Below, in pieces: positions 9,559-18,125 of a stretch of DNA of 64,000 bases. A model generated the notes under the pieces. It worked only from the letters and a program-made list of their open reading frames with translations. It had not been told where the DNA came from and did no database searches. The stretch is from Desulfosediminicola ganghwensis (GTDB lineage: Bacteria > Desulfobacterota > Desulfobulbia > Desulfobulbales > Desulfocapsaceae). Position numbers and translations under genes: made by a program. Within the stretch, counting starts at the first letter, position 1, and each line of letters begins with the position of its first letter. The stretch spans positions 5,589,001 to 5,653,000 of the forward strand of contig NZ_CP050699.1 in NCBI RefSeq assembly GCF_005116675.2, in the 5' to 3' direction.

Positions 9559-10298
9559 ATGAAAAGACCGACACAATTGGCGGCTTGCAAGCGGTTACTG
9601 TATGCGATGTGCCTGACCTTCTTTTTCACCTACCCTCTCTCAAAATGCATGGCCCATCGGCGAGATGTTCAAGCATGCTGGCAAGCTTGATGAAAACAAA
9701 TCCGCCCGCCCCGGAGGATAACGATATAGTAGATGGAATGGCCAGGATCGGCCAGATTGAAATGGCACTGTTTCTGAAAAAGCAGAAAACCACCAACGGC
9801 TGGCTCTGCTTCACCAAAAGGGTCGGCAACTTCGACACCGATTACCTGCTGCGTGCCATGGCCAATCTGCTCGGTCCCGGCTGGAACAGGCCGGCTGATG
9901 CCGTCTATCCGCTGTCTCAAAAGATGGTGATGGCAACAAGTATGACGGCTCCAGATACAACTATGTCATCCACTTTGAAAAGGGCCAACTTCCCCCTGTT
10001 GATGGTTTCTGGTCGCTCACAATGTATGACAAGGATCTCTTCCTGGCCCCGAACCAGATAGACAGGTACAACCTCAGCCAGAGCGATGATTTTATCTATA
10101 ACCAGGACGGATCTGTGGATTTTTTATCTCCAGGCCGAATCGCCGGGAAAGGATAAAGAGGCTAATTGGCTGCCTGCTCCCAGGGACACGTTCAGCCTGT
10201 GTCTGCGGGTATATGGGCCCTCCGATACCTCACCGTCAATCCTCGATGGCAGCTGGCAACCGCCACCGCTACTAAAGGTGCCAAAGGGCAAAGAGTAA
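9559..10298 (+). pseudogene. Decayed DUF1254/DUF1214 secreted protein gene
   Basis: A good AGGAGG site precedes the ATG at 9559, which opens a signal-peptide-like frame (KRLLYAMCLTFFFTYPLS) that stops after 43 codons. The rest of the gene continues in other frames: LASLMKTNPPAPEDND and GNFDTDYLLRAMANLLGPG, then YNYVIHFEKGQLPPVDGFWS, then AESPGKDKEANWLPAPRD. These follow the usual order of the DUF1254/DUF1214 family. Frame is lost at a short A run (near 9917-9920, one base too few) and at a run of six T (10120-10125, one base too many). The N-terminal DUF1254 part is mostly missing, so this is a truncated remnant and not just a sequencing error. Confidence 0.78.
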
Positions 10299-10405
10299 AA
10301 CATGTTTTCATCGCCCCTTATTCAATAACCGGCAAGCAAGGCAGATAAGCGCAGCACTACTGCGCGAACCCAATTTTTTAAATTTCAAAAAATGGAGACA
10401 GGACA

Positions 10406-11182
10406 ATGCATGCAGATACAAAAAAAACAATCGGATTTCTGACTATGGCTTGCTGTATGGTCGCTCTGCTCTGCGGTTTTGCAGATGTTCCCAAAGATGA
10501 CGAGAATATTAAACTGCTACGATTCGACGGCATAAACGGCAACCGCTATTCCGAAATTTTTCTGATCAGCGGCAACCCTGAGACCAAGGAACTCAAGGGT
10601 GGGGTCTACCAGACCATCGGCCTCAATGACCCGAATAACGTCGGGGATACCGCCCCGGCTGCCATCCTGGACAAGATGGACATGAAAGCTTTGGCAGAAG
10701 AGTACGGCATTGTAAAAGCATACAAAAATGGCCAACGACTGTGGACCTTGGACTGGCTTGAAGTCAATGTTGGAACACAGAGAAATTTCCAGGGGTTGAA
10801 CGGTCGCTGGGTCATGTGGCTGGATGTGCCGGAACATCTGGGGGGCAGTCAGGATAAAGTTGCCTATCGGCCGATGACAGGAAAGCGGGATACGCAATTT
10901 GGGATTAACAAGGGAACACGAGTCTATCTCCTCGATAGCCCCGAGGGGATAACCTATTACATGAAGTCAGCCAGCCAAATCCTCTTTCCTGACCAGACCT
11001 ATGACAGCCTCAAGGATCTCGGCAATACGCTGACGCTCCCGGAAGGATGGAAATTCAGGACTGTTGTCCTGGATAAAGACCTCGTTTTGACACCAAACGA
11101 CGGTAAATGCGAGATCTGCCAGGACAGTTTTGGCAACAGCTACGATCGAACCGGTGGCCCTTACAGTAGCTACAACCCATGA
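10406..11182 (+). CDS. Secreted protein of unknown function
   Basis: The 258-residue protein has an N-terminal signal peptide (about residues 1-26, IGFLTMACCMVALLCGFA) and a soluble mature region with no transmembrane segment. Recurrent features are LLRFDGINGNRYSEIFL near the start, GRWVMWLDVPEHLGG in the middle and LPEGWKFRTVVLDKDLVLTP near the end. The C-terminus has CEICQDSFGNSYDR, a possible metal or disulfide pair. A Shine-Dalgarno GGAGACAGG precedes the ATG. I do not recognise a characterised family; the neighbouring decayed DUF1214 gene suggests the two once belonged together. Confidence 0.75.
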   Translation: MHADTKKTIGFLTMACCMVALLCGFADVPKDDENIKLLRFDGINGNRYSEIFLISGNPETKELKGGVYQTIGLNDPNNVGDTAPAAILDKMDMKALAEEYGIVKAYKNGQRLWTLDWLEVNVGTQRNFQGLNGRWVMWLDVPEHLGGSQDKVAYRPMTGKRDTQFGINKGTRVYLLDSPEGITYYMKSASQILFPDQTYDSLKDLGNTLTLPEGWKFRTVVLDKDLVLTPNDGKCEICQDSFGNSYDRTGGPYSSYNP

Positions 11183-11309
11183 TAGCTGACCGTGCAAAAG
11201 ACAACCCCGGGCACACGGAGCCGGGATTATCTATCTGAATAACGATTGCCTCCCCTGCACACAAAATTGCAACAGGAAAGGCCAAGGCCGCAGTGCAGGC
11301 AGCATAAAA

Positions 11310-12626
11310 TTACTGGGACGCGGTATCGGACTGTTCCATTTCTTCAACAAGCTCTTCAAAACTCTCTTTAATTTGTTCACCATCCTCAGCCATGGCTGCC
11401 TCAAGCTCATCGAGTTCAACTTCAGGGTTGAGGGAGGCAGAGAGTGGTGTTGGCGCAATGACTACGAACTTGCCGCGTTCGTCTTTGACCTCACCTCTCC
11501 GTTGTGATCGGTACGCGGCAAAAATACTTATAAACAACATCATCACTGCCAGGCTGGCATAAAAGGCTGAAGGGCCATAGAAATCCATAGCAAAAGCGGT
11601 GAGCGGTGAGCCGATCGTTGCCCCGGTCGCACTGAGCAGAACCAGGGTGCCGCTGGCGGCGACCATTTGGGTGGGAGTCAGGTAATCGTTGGTATGCACA
11701 CCACAGAGCGCATAAAGCGGCATGGTGAGCCCGCCGATTACAGCTATCAGGAAGTATTGGAGCAAACCGGATTCCGGCAGGAAGATGGCGTACAATGAGG
11801 CACAGCCCCCTGCCAGTGAGGCAAAGATGATGACCTTGCTTCTGCCAACAGAATCGGACACCCAGCCCAGCGGATACTGGAGGACGAAACCTCCGACAAC
11901 CAGTGCCCCCATGAAGAGAGATACCTGCTGCGCAGTCATACCGACTTCAGTGCCGTATACTGCGCCCATGCCGAAAATCGCTCCATAGCACATGCCGTTC
12001 ATCAACATACCGACCACACCCAGCGGCGTAACCCGGTAAAGCTGGATGATAGAAATGTTCTCCATCAGCTCAAACTGCGGTGCCCGTGCTGTGGAGAGCA
12101 GGATGGGAATAACCGCGATGCTTATCAGCAGGGAGGAGAGCACGAAAAGCTCATAACTGTCGGGAGAGGAGATGTTCAACAATAACTGGCCGCCCGCCAG
12201 ACCGGCCAGTGAGACCACCATGTAAATGGAGAGCAGCTTACCGCGGCTACCGTTGTCGGCAGCTTCATTGAGCCAGCTTTCCGCCACGATATAAAGACCT
12301 GCATAGGAAAAACCGGTGACCAGCCTCATGCACCACCAGACGGGAGGATTGACGAAAACGGCCTGTACCAGAATCGAGGTGGAAGCGAGGGAGGCGAGCG
12401 CACCGAAGGTCCGGATGTGGCCGACATTCAGCACCATCTTCGGAACCCGTCTGCAGCCGAGGATCAGGCCCAGGAAGTAACCCGACATGACGATACCGGT
12501 CAGGGTAGTGCCGAAATCCTCCATGGAGGCACGCACGCCGAGCAACGTACCCTGCAATCCGTTACCGAGCATAATGAGCCCCATACCAAGAAACAGTGCC
12601 CAGCAATTGGAAATAATCGGTAACAT
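11310..12626 (-). CDS. MFS transporter (YcaD-like)
   Basis: The 438-residue protein has twelve predicted membrane helices over residues 8-390, with the MFS signature between helices 2 and 3 (GYFLGLILGCRRVPKMV) and a second-half counterpart (GYPLGWVSDSVGRSKV-like, LQYPLGWVSDSVGRSK). The overall type resembles YcaD-group transporters. The C-terminal 50 residues form a strongly acidic cytoplasmic tail (ELDELEAAMAEDGEQ). Substrate is unknown. It is alone on the minus strand. Confidence 0.85.
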   Translation of the reverse strand: MLPIISNCWALFLGMGLIMLGNGLQGTLLGVRASMEDFGTTLTGIVMSGYFLGLILGCRRVPKMVLNVGHIRTFGALASLASTSILVQAVFVNPPVWWCMRLVTGFSYAGLYIVAESWLNEAADNGSRGKLLSIYMVVSLAGLAGGQLLLNISSPDSYELFVLSSLLISIAVIPILLSTARAPQFELMENISIIQLYRVTPLGVVGMLMNGMCYGAIFGMGAVYGTEVGMTAQQVSLFMGALVVGGFVLQYPLGWVSDSVGRSKVIIFASLAGGCASLYAIFLPESGLLQYFLIAVIGGLTMPLYALCGVHTNDYLTPTQMVAASGTLVLLSATGATIGSPLTAFAMDFYGPSAFYASLAVMMLFISIFAAYRSQRRGEVKDERGKFVVIAPTPLSASLNPEVELDELEAAMAEDGEQIKESFEELVEEMEQSDTASQ

Positions 12627-13157
12627 GTTGCTATGTCGGCTCCACGATGATTAGTACGTTGTCGGATTTATCCTGACAGCAACACCACTTTTTTATAAAC
12701 GTGGCTGCTCATCCGGACAGAGTGTTTTCATCCTTTAACTAATCTTACCGCCCGTTTCAATCTGAATCAGATGAATCTATAGGGAAATCGTCGAATCGTT
12801 CTTCTCGTAACGAGCGATCAGTTTCCCCGCTACCTCAACGTTTCGCTCTTTTCGATTATCCTGCATGGCGGCAAAACCGACTTCTAACAAGCAGGCCCGC
12901 ATATCAGCAGGGAAGACCCTGAAGCACGGCCAGGCGAAGCCTCCGAACGGCGTTACCGGTATCGGTCAGGTACTGGAAAAGAGGTTAGAGGAGATAAGCG
13001 TAGACTTCCTGTGCGCGGTAGTCAGTGCCAGCCAGCCTGGCCTGAAGGTGCGTTAAAGCCTGCACATCCTAGATATCATTCATCAAGTTACGCTTTTAAA
13101 ACTTTTCAGGCGACACTATTGTATAAAAAATCACAAAAACACTCGACTCATCCCACA
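12627..13157. other. Gene-poor stretch left of the lipoprotein remnant
   Basis: About 530 bp without an intact gene. The final 50-60 bp (from about 13100) resemble, less closely, the sequence just downstream of the intact lipoprotein gene at 32611, so the duplication reaches beyond the coding part. Confidence 0.4.
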
Positions 13158-13355
13158 TCAATCATAACTCCACTTTCTGCGAAGTGACCAGATTCCACGC
13201 TGGCCACCGCTCGGCTCAGGCTGGGTGACGATGATCTGATTGCCCTCACCCCACCAGGCAACTACATAATAATATTTTGTGTAGAGCATACCGATCCGCT
13301 CACAGTTTTTACCTGTTATCTCGATCTCGAAGTTGATTCCAACCTGAGCGTCAAC
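13158..13355 (-). pseudogene. 3' fragment of a lipoprotein gene, paralogous to the gene at 32611
   Basis: The minus strand encodes about 54 codons ending RGIWSLRRKWSYD and a stop, almost the same protein as the C-terminus of the intact lipoprotein at 32611-33138. In the best 165 bp I count seven base differences, most of them silent (one Gly-to-Cys change is visible in EITGKNCERIG). Upstream of 13325 the sequence departs from the intact gene but stays open for a few more codons (AVDAQVGINFEIEI), then runs into an unrelated remnant on the other strand. So it is a truncated diverged paralogue. Confidence 0.82.
13161..13325. repeat. Left copy of a 165-bp direct repeat flanking the rdh island
   Basis: It aligns with 32614-32778 in the same orientation, with seven mismatches by hand count. 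The two copies are 19.5 kb apart and bracket both reductive dehalogenase clusters. Confidence 0.85.
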
Positions 13356-13626
13356 GGCACCCGGATCTCAGGATCTGCTGGACGGGCTCATAGGAATTCG
13401 TGGTTATCTCAATTTTCAAGACAAATGGTTTCTGCCATACTACGCAGATGTCGGTACCGGTGATTCCGAAGTAAGCTACAACCTTTTTGCCGGCGTCGGA
13501 TACCGGTTCAGCTGGGGAGATGTCAGGCTCGGCTACCGATATCTCGACTTTGATATGGATGATGAGAAGTACATGGAGGATCTATCAATGAGCGGCCCCG
13601 TACTCGGACTGGGGTTTCGATTCTAA
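13349..13626 (+). pseudogene. C-terminal remnant of an outer-membrane beta-barrel protein
   Basis: An open frame without a start codon encodes about 90 residues with alternating aromatic and polar strands (YNLFAGVGYRFSWGDVRLGY, YRYLDFDMDD) ending GPVLGLGFRF. A terminal Phe is the signal for the outer-membrane assembly machinery. No upstream barrel part or ribosome site exists, because the sequence on its left belongs to the lipoprotein fragment on the opposite strand. It is a recombination remnant of a larger barrel gene. Confidence 0.72.
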
Positions 13627-13661
13627 CCTGGATATTTCATGAAACATCCAGGTTAGAATCG
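13618..13661. terminator. 16-bp perfect hairpin after the barrel remnant
   Basis: Arms at 13618-13633 and 13646-13661 pair perfectly around a 12-base loop. The left arm includes the stop codon of the barrel remnant. There is no U run on either side. It sits between converging reading frames, so a bidirectional terminator is plausible. Confidence 0.55.
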
Positions 13662-13676
13662 TCAAACAGGGCTGCC

Positions 13677-13904
13677 TCAGGCACCATCGGTATTTATACC
13701 CTTTGTCAGTTCCTTATAGTCGATCTCCTGAACCTCTTTAGTGCTGAGCTTCGTCTGTTCCTTCGTATGGTTCTTTTTTGTCGAGGCAACGAAAAGGGGC
13801 ACGGCATTCTCCTGTGTTGCCGTTTCATAAAATTTTGGAACGACTTCCCAGCCGCAAAGAACCATAAAGCCTATAAAAAGAAGAATTGAAGCCAACTTTT
13901 TCAT
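13677..13904 (-). CDS. Small membrane protein ending the first rdh operon
   Basis: The 75-residue protein has one N-terminal hydrophobic helix or uncleaved signal (LASILLFIGFMVLCGW, residues 4-19) and a charged C-terminal part (KEVQEIDYKELTKG). Its ATG overlaps the stop of the upstream rdhC-like gene (ATGA), and AGGGAGA lies at a good distance, so I start here and not at the longer frame reaching 14018. The second rdh cluster ends in a protein of similar size and topology, with no clear sequence likeness. Function unknown; a membrane partner or assembly factor of the dehalogenase system is an inference from position. Confidence 0.72.
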   Translation of the reverse strand: MKKLASILLFIGFMVLCGWEVVPKFYETATQENAVPLFVASTKKNHTKEQTKLSTKEVQEIDYKELTKGINTDGA

Positions 13905-15070
13905 TTCACTATCTCCCTGACTGGCTGTGCCTTTGCAGAGGCTGGCTGTGGTGCGAACGCCCTCCTTGCAAATCGCAAGTAGGAAATGATGGCACTGGTC
14001 GGGCAAAAGAGATGGCACCAGGGTCGCTTGAACATCAATGATGCAAGTACCACCAGGATTGTAATACTGTAAATTATCCCTGAACCAATGAAATTGAACA
14101 CCTTCCCAAAAGGCTCATACATCGCGTATGAAGGCGATTTGTAGTAAAGGGCCGCCATCAGCACCATCAATACCCAGCTCCGGCCTGCCCATACCATCCA
14201 TTTTTGCTGAACAGGTGCTGAACAACCGGTGATCTTGCCAAGCCCCTCCTGGATTGCTCCAAAAGGACAGATATAGGTACAGAAAAGATTCTTTCTGGTA
14301 ACAAGGAAAGCGAGGATGGCTAACACAAGGCAGAGAAGTGCGGCATAGCTGGACATCCCTTTCACCCAGGAACCGTTAAGCAGTGAAACGACGGTGGCCA
14401 GCGAATATTGGGCACCAAGCCAAAAGCCGAGCACCACTACAGATGTGCTGAGAAGTACGGCCCGGGCTCGATTTTTCTTTTTGATTTTTCCAGTCGTTAT
14501 GATAAACGCCGCGACAAAAAACAGGCAGATAACCGCAAGCTTGAGTTTTTCAGGAGTTGCAGGCTCCGCCTGTTTTTTTACCTGCCGTATTCCGAACTCT
14601 GTGGAACCTATCTGCTGGGCAGCGCGCTCGATCCCCCTGATGACAGCAGCCGAGGAAAGAGTCGCGCCACTCACCGCATCAACTTGCGGTGAGTGATCGA
14701 TTCTTTTATCAATAAATCCTTGCAACACTCCGAGGCCTGTGATCTTTTCGAGATACGAACGAGTATCGGAACTGGAAAGTATTGCCGTATGGCGGATCTG
14801 CTTATCATTGTCGATAACCGCGGCAACCTCCATCAGGCCGCCGTAACTCGGTTCGCAGGCAGTGGCAACATAGAAGATTGTATCCTGATTGGTGCGGCTT
14901 TTGGCCTTGTAGAGGTTATCGCCTATCGGGCGTACCTCAATTATGTCATCAGCAATATTGGACAGCTGTTCTAATACAACTCCAGTAGCTCGATATTGCC
15001 CTCCCGCCCAGGCAAGAATCAGGGCGAGAGGAACCAGCAAAGAAGCGATTAGCCGGGAAAATCTAGACAC
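13901..15070 (-). CDS. rdhC: RdhC/NosR-type FMN-binding membrane protein with ferredoxin motifs
   Basis: The 389-residue protein has an N-terminal membrane segment (residues 8-25), a periplasmic FMN-binding domain with the flavinylation motif SGATLSS (about residue 135), then about five further membrane helices. Two polyferredoxin-type motifs, CTYICP and CHLFCP, lie in the C-terminal half. This is the layout of RdhC/VpuC and NosR proteins. In organohalide respirers RdhC is thought to pass electrons across the membrane or aid maturation. It follows rdhA1-rdhB1 in the operon and overlaps the small gene after it. Confidence 0.87.
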   Translation of the reverse strand: MSRFSRLIASLLVPLALILAWAGGQYRATGVVLEQLSNIADDIIEVRPIGDNLYKAKSRTNQDTIFYVATACEPSYGGLMEVAAVIDNDKQIRHTAILSSSDTRSYLEKITGLGVLQGFIDKRIDHSPQVDAVSGATLSSAAVIRGIERAAQQIGSTEFGIRQVKKQAEPATPEKLKLAVICLFFVAAFIITTGKIKKKNRARAVLLSTSVVVLGFWLGAQYSLATVVSLLNGSWVKGMSSYAALLCLVLAILAFLVTRKNLFCTYICPFGAIQEGLGKITGCSAPVQQKWMVWAGRSWVLMVLMAALYYKSPSYAMYEPFGKVFNFIGSGIIYSITILVVLASLMFKRPWCHLFCPTSAIISYLRFARRAFAPQPASAKAQPVREIVK

Positions 15071-15087
15071 AGGATCGTCCTCACAAT

Positions 15088-15393
15088 TTACGCTTTTGCC
15101 TTTTTGAAGACGAAGAGTTTGACCAGTATAGCCATGATAATAACATGGGGGACCCCAAGGTATCCAATGAAGTAGTAGCCACCATGTGACTCGTATTCAC
15201 CCATCAGGGTCGTGCCGCCAGCCACAACGAGGCAGAATGAGAGAAAGCAGCCGTACATCGCCGCCATCTGCCACCAGGCAACCTTCTTCTTGTAGTATTT
15301 CAGCCATTCGTAAGCGCCTGCAATGACCAACACCTGCAGAACTCCCATCCCCATCCAAAAGAGATAATCAAGTATCGTTGTTCCGGGAAACAT
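15088..15393 (-). CDS. rdhB: RdhB-type membrane anchor of reductive dehalogenase 1
   Basis: The 101-residue protein has three hydrophobic helices (about residues 8-28, 42-60 and 72-95) and a basic C-terminus (KLFVFKKAKA). The WMGMGVLQVL segment followed by EWLKYYKKKVAWW is typical of RdhB, the small protein that anchors the catalytic RdhA on the outer face of the cytoplasmic membrane. A strong AAGGAGA site precedes the ATG. It lies 50 bp after rdhA1 and 17 bp before rdhC1. Confidence 0.85.
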   Translation of the reverse strand: MFPGTTILDYLFWMGMGVLQVLVIAGAYEWLKYYKKKVAWWQMAAMYGCFLSFCLVVAGGTTLMGEYESHGGYYFIGYLGVPHVIIMAILVKLFVFKKAKA

Positions 15394-15443
15394 CCTGTTC
15401 TCCTTATATGTTTTCTGATGTTCGATTGTAGATATAGGCTCTG

Positions 15444-17084
15444 TTAATCCATACCGTGGTATTCCCAGGTTTTTTCAATATCCTTGAACACTTCTTCAGC
15501 CCGCAGATACCATGGCGGATTGTGATAGACCGCTTCCTTGCCACCAAGCCAGTCCGCCTGAAAGTCTTCCCCTTTAGGGTACTTGAAGAAGTTTTTCTGC
15601 ATGGCGAGCAAGCCTGAGGCAACCAGTCCGGTAGGATCGCGGGGCTCAATCTCTCTTGATAAGGTGTGAATCCAGGTGTTTTTTCTTGAATACGGGCAGA
15701 CCCCGATGCAGACCCGGCAACCCAGGGCATCGACGGTATGTCCGGCAGCCCACTGGCTGTAACATTTTTCGTCGTCGAGCAACCATCGCTTGAAGCCACG
15801 AACCACAGTAGTAGGTTCATCTTCAAAGGAAATGGCTCCTGAAGGACAGGTCTCAGCGCAGATTTTGCATTTCATGCAGAATTCCGACATCTTTACGCTG
15901 ATTGGCTCGTCGTACTCGAAATCGATATTGGTAACAACCGCCGCGGGCCTCACGTTGCAGCCGAGCTCCGGCACCATTACCATACCAGAGCGGCTGTACT
16001 CGCCGAGACCTGTGGTCAGCATGTAGGGCTCCATCATGATTTCATAATGGTAACCGGGGAATTGGGCACGGGCCGGGTAGCCGAGCTCATTGATAAAACG
16101 CTCAAGCAGACCGGCTGTGATACGAGAACGGAAATAGGCGTCATAGGATGTGCAGTAGCCGATGGCAGAATAGGTCTGATCCCAGTACATCGGAACCCCG
16201 AAAACAATGATCGATTTCCAGTGCTCAGGCACCTTGTCACCCCAGTCTGCACCGCCGTTCGGCATGCCGCGCATCTTGTTGGTAAACATAAACCTGGGAT
16301 CGAACTTGCCAATTCCGACGATGGATGTACCGAAGAGATGTGCCATGCGTTTGATCAGGTCCGTTGCATGTTTCGGCGACTTGAACTCCATCGGTTTCTC
16401 ACGCTTGACATGGCGGTAATCCCACTTTTCAGGCGGTTGTGGCTCACCTGTTTCCTTGTAGGCATCATCCGGTTCTTCCGGGACGGTGGAACCGTAGCGG
16501 TTGTACATACCGCCGTGAGCCAGCGCTTCGGTGTATGCTGCCGGCAGGGTGTACCGCTCATGTTTGCCCTTTTCCCAGTCTTCCCTGCTTTTCGCCCGCT
16601 TTTCGAGAGAGTCCAACATTATTCGATACTTTTCAGGATATTTCCTATAGTACTCTCCGACCTTGCCTGGAAGCTTTTCAAGCCCCATCCCGGGATTCCA
16701 CTCCCCTTTTTGCAGCAGACCGACAACCTCTTTGAGCCTGTCGAAGATGAAGTCATACCGGTCCGGGCGCTCCACTTTACCCACAGGCTCCATCATAGCG
16801 GCAGTTTTTACCCGAAACGGCTCCCGGTTAAAAAACATGTCACCGCCCTGGTAGGTGCGACCATATCCTGTGTAGGCATCATCTGAACGGCCGATCTTGA
16901 ATCCCGCCGCGCCTGCTCCCGCCAGGGTTGCGGCCGCCGCGGCAACTCCTCCGACCTTTAAAAAATTTCGCCTTGAGAGATTGGCGCAATCATCGACTGA
17001 TGGATCATCGTTCACCTCCTGGTCCAGCTTTGTGTAATTTTTAGGATCGGTTATGATATCCATCGCCTCATTCTTTTCAGCCAT
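15444..17084 (-). CDS. rdhA: Reductive dehalogenase catalytic subunit 1 (Tat-exported, corrinoid iron-sulfur)
   Basis: The 546-residue protein carries a twin-arginine signal (SRRNFLKVGG, residues 37-46), a central corrinoid-binding region and two C-terminal cluster motifs: CMKCKICAETCP (about 403-414), and CRVCIGVCP (about 455-463) with an upstream Cys. These are the signs of respiratory RdhA, which removes halogens from organohalides with a base-off cobamide and two [4Fe-4S] clusters. It has the usual 450-550 residue length. Start chosen by GAGGAGATAGG. The gene begins at the base next to the TPR gene stop and is followed by rdhB and rdhC. The substrate is probably aromatic, judging from neighbours, but this is inference. 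Confidence 0.93.
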   Translation of the reverse strand: MAEKNEAMDIITDPKNYTKLDQEVNDDPSVDDCANLSRRNFLKVGGVAAAAATLAGAGAAGFKIGRSDDAYTGYGRTYQGGDMFFNREPFRVKTAAMMEPVGKVERPDRYDFIFDRLKEVVGLLQKGEWNPGMGLEKLPGKVGEYYRKYPEKYRIMLDSLEKRAKSREDWEKGKHERYTLPAAYTEALAHGGMYNRYGSTVPEEPDDAYKETGEPQPPEKWDYRHVKREKPMEFKSPKHATDLIKRMAHLFGTSIVGIGKFDPRFMFTNKMRGMPNGGADWGDKVPEHWKSIIVFGVPMYWDQTYSAIGYCTSYDAYFRSRITAGLLERFINELGYPARAQFPGYHYEIMMEPYMLTTGLGEYSRSGMVMVPELGCNVRPAAVVTNIDFEYDEPISVKMSEFCMKCKICAETCPSGAISFEDEPTTVVRGFKRWLLDDEKCYSQWAAGHTVDALGCRVCIGVCPYSRKNTWIHTLSREIEPRDPTGLVASGLLAMQKNFFKYPKGEDFQADWLGGKEAVYHNPPWYLRAEEVFKDIEKTWEYHGMD

Positions 17085-17915
17085 TTACCTATCTCCTCTT
17101 TTTTCTTTTTGCGGCTGGTTGGTTGAACAGCCTGAGCAACTCTTTTTCCCCGCCGGTAATGATGACTTCACAAAAGCTGCAAATTCCGGGTAGGACTTTT
17201 GAACAATTTCGGCATAGGCATCATGCGCCTGCTTATCTCTGTTTTTCAGAATCTGTAGCCGGGAAACCACGAAGTCCCGGCTATCCAGGTCAATTCGGCA
17301 TAAATCGATGTGACAGCGCACCGCCTCTTCGTACCTATCAAGGGCCAGCATAGCGTCTCCTTTCAATTGGAGGGGAAGAGTCGCTGTACCGTGTACCCTC
17401 ATCGTTTCATCACAAATACATGCCGCCTCCTCAAAACGTTCCATGCTGAAGAGTGCTATGGTAAGCCCCTGGAGTGTCTCGAAATGGGCTGGATGAACAC
17501 CATATGCGCCCCTGAAATATGGCAACGCCTCTTCTGCACGCCCGAGATTGAGGAGAATCTCCCCGGTGACATACTGCACCTGCCAGTCCTCGGGCTTAAG
17601 GGCCGCAGCCTTACTAAACCAGATTAGGGCCTGTTCTTTCTTTTCCAGATGCAGATGACACAGGCCGCCGTTGAATAGTGCTTCGAAATAGTCGGGACGC
17701 GAATTCACCGTATCTTCCAGACATTGCAATGCATCGTCCAGCCGCCCCTGCTGCATCAGTAGCGTCCCCAGCTTGCAATAAATGACCGGATCTTCATCGT
17801 GCGGGTCGATGAGTGCTTTCAAGAGCTCTTCGTCCAGGCTGTACATCTCCTGCAACTCGTCCACCATCGCTTCCCTGTGCTTCTCACTCACTTGCTCAGA
17901 TGCTTCCATATCCAT
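17085..17915 (-). CDS. TPR-repeat protein leading the first rdh operon
   Basis: The protein of about 276 residues is made of tetratricopeptide repeats (for example DPVIYCKLGTLLMQQGRLDD, DYFEALFNGGLCHLHLEKKE, VQYVTGEILLNLGRAEEALP). It lacks a signal peptide and so acts in the cytoplasm. It ends in a Cys pair, CSGCST, plus an upstream Cys. It is the first gene after the sigma-54 promoter and abuts rdhA1, so it is translated and made with it. A chaperone for cofactor loading or Tat export of RdhA is a reasonable guess; TPR proteins are not a standard rdh accessory. A GTG at 17918 is an alternative start. Confidence 0.8.
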   Translation of the reverse strand: MDMEASEQVSEKHREAMVDELQEMYSLDEELLKALIDPHDEDPVIYCKLGTLLMQQGRLDDALQCLEDTVNSRPDYFEALFNGGLCHLHLEKKEQALIWFSKAAALKPEDWQVQYVTGEILLNLGRAEEALPYFRGAYGVHPAHFETLQGLTIALFSMERFEEAACICDETMRVHGTATLPLQLKGDAMLALDRYEEAVRCHIDLCRIDLDSRDFVVSRLQILKNRDKQAHDAYAEIVQKSYPEFAAFVKSSLPAGKKSCSGCSTNQPQKEKRGDR

Positions 17916-17955
17916 CACCTCTCGGTTGAACTGTTTACGATCACATCGATTTTAG

Positions 17956-17971
17956 AGCAAAGGGTGTGCCA
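17956..17971 (-). promoter_or_regulatory. Sigma-54 promoter of the TPR-rdhA1 operon
   Basis: Read on the minus strand the site is TGGCAC-N5-TTGCT, a full match to the -24/-12 consensus, about 40 bases upstream of the TPR start. The gene on the other side of this intergenic region encodes a sigma-54 activator, which fits. Confidence 0.88.
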
Positions 17972-18002
17972 TAACATTTTATCCTGAAATTACAGACCTA
18001 TA

Positions 18003-18026
18003 GGTTGTCGAAGAGATCAGACAACC
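18003..18026. promoter_or_regulatory. Palindromic upstream activating site GGTTGTC-N10-GACAACC
   Basis: A perfect 7-bp inverted repeat with a 10-base spacer sits about 32 bp upstream of the sigma-54 promoter and between the two divergent starts. It is the likely binding site for the Fis-type activator encoded at 18126 (inference). Confidence 0.65.
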
Positions 18027-18125
18027 GTTGACATTACGCTATTTCGTGAATATAAATGCTATTGGACAAGATGTATCAAATAGGGTAATCTCTCACACTC
18101 TTTAACTCTTAAAGGGATTTTATTT

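Noticed and set aside
10086-10298. A separate short gene at 10086
   Set aside because: It is the C-terminal part of the decayed DUF1214 gene, displaced by one extra T in a T run.
12865-13056. Small gene at 12865
   Set aside because: No ribosome site, family likeness or codon pattern supports it; it lies in a decayed stretch.
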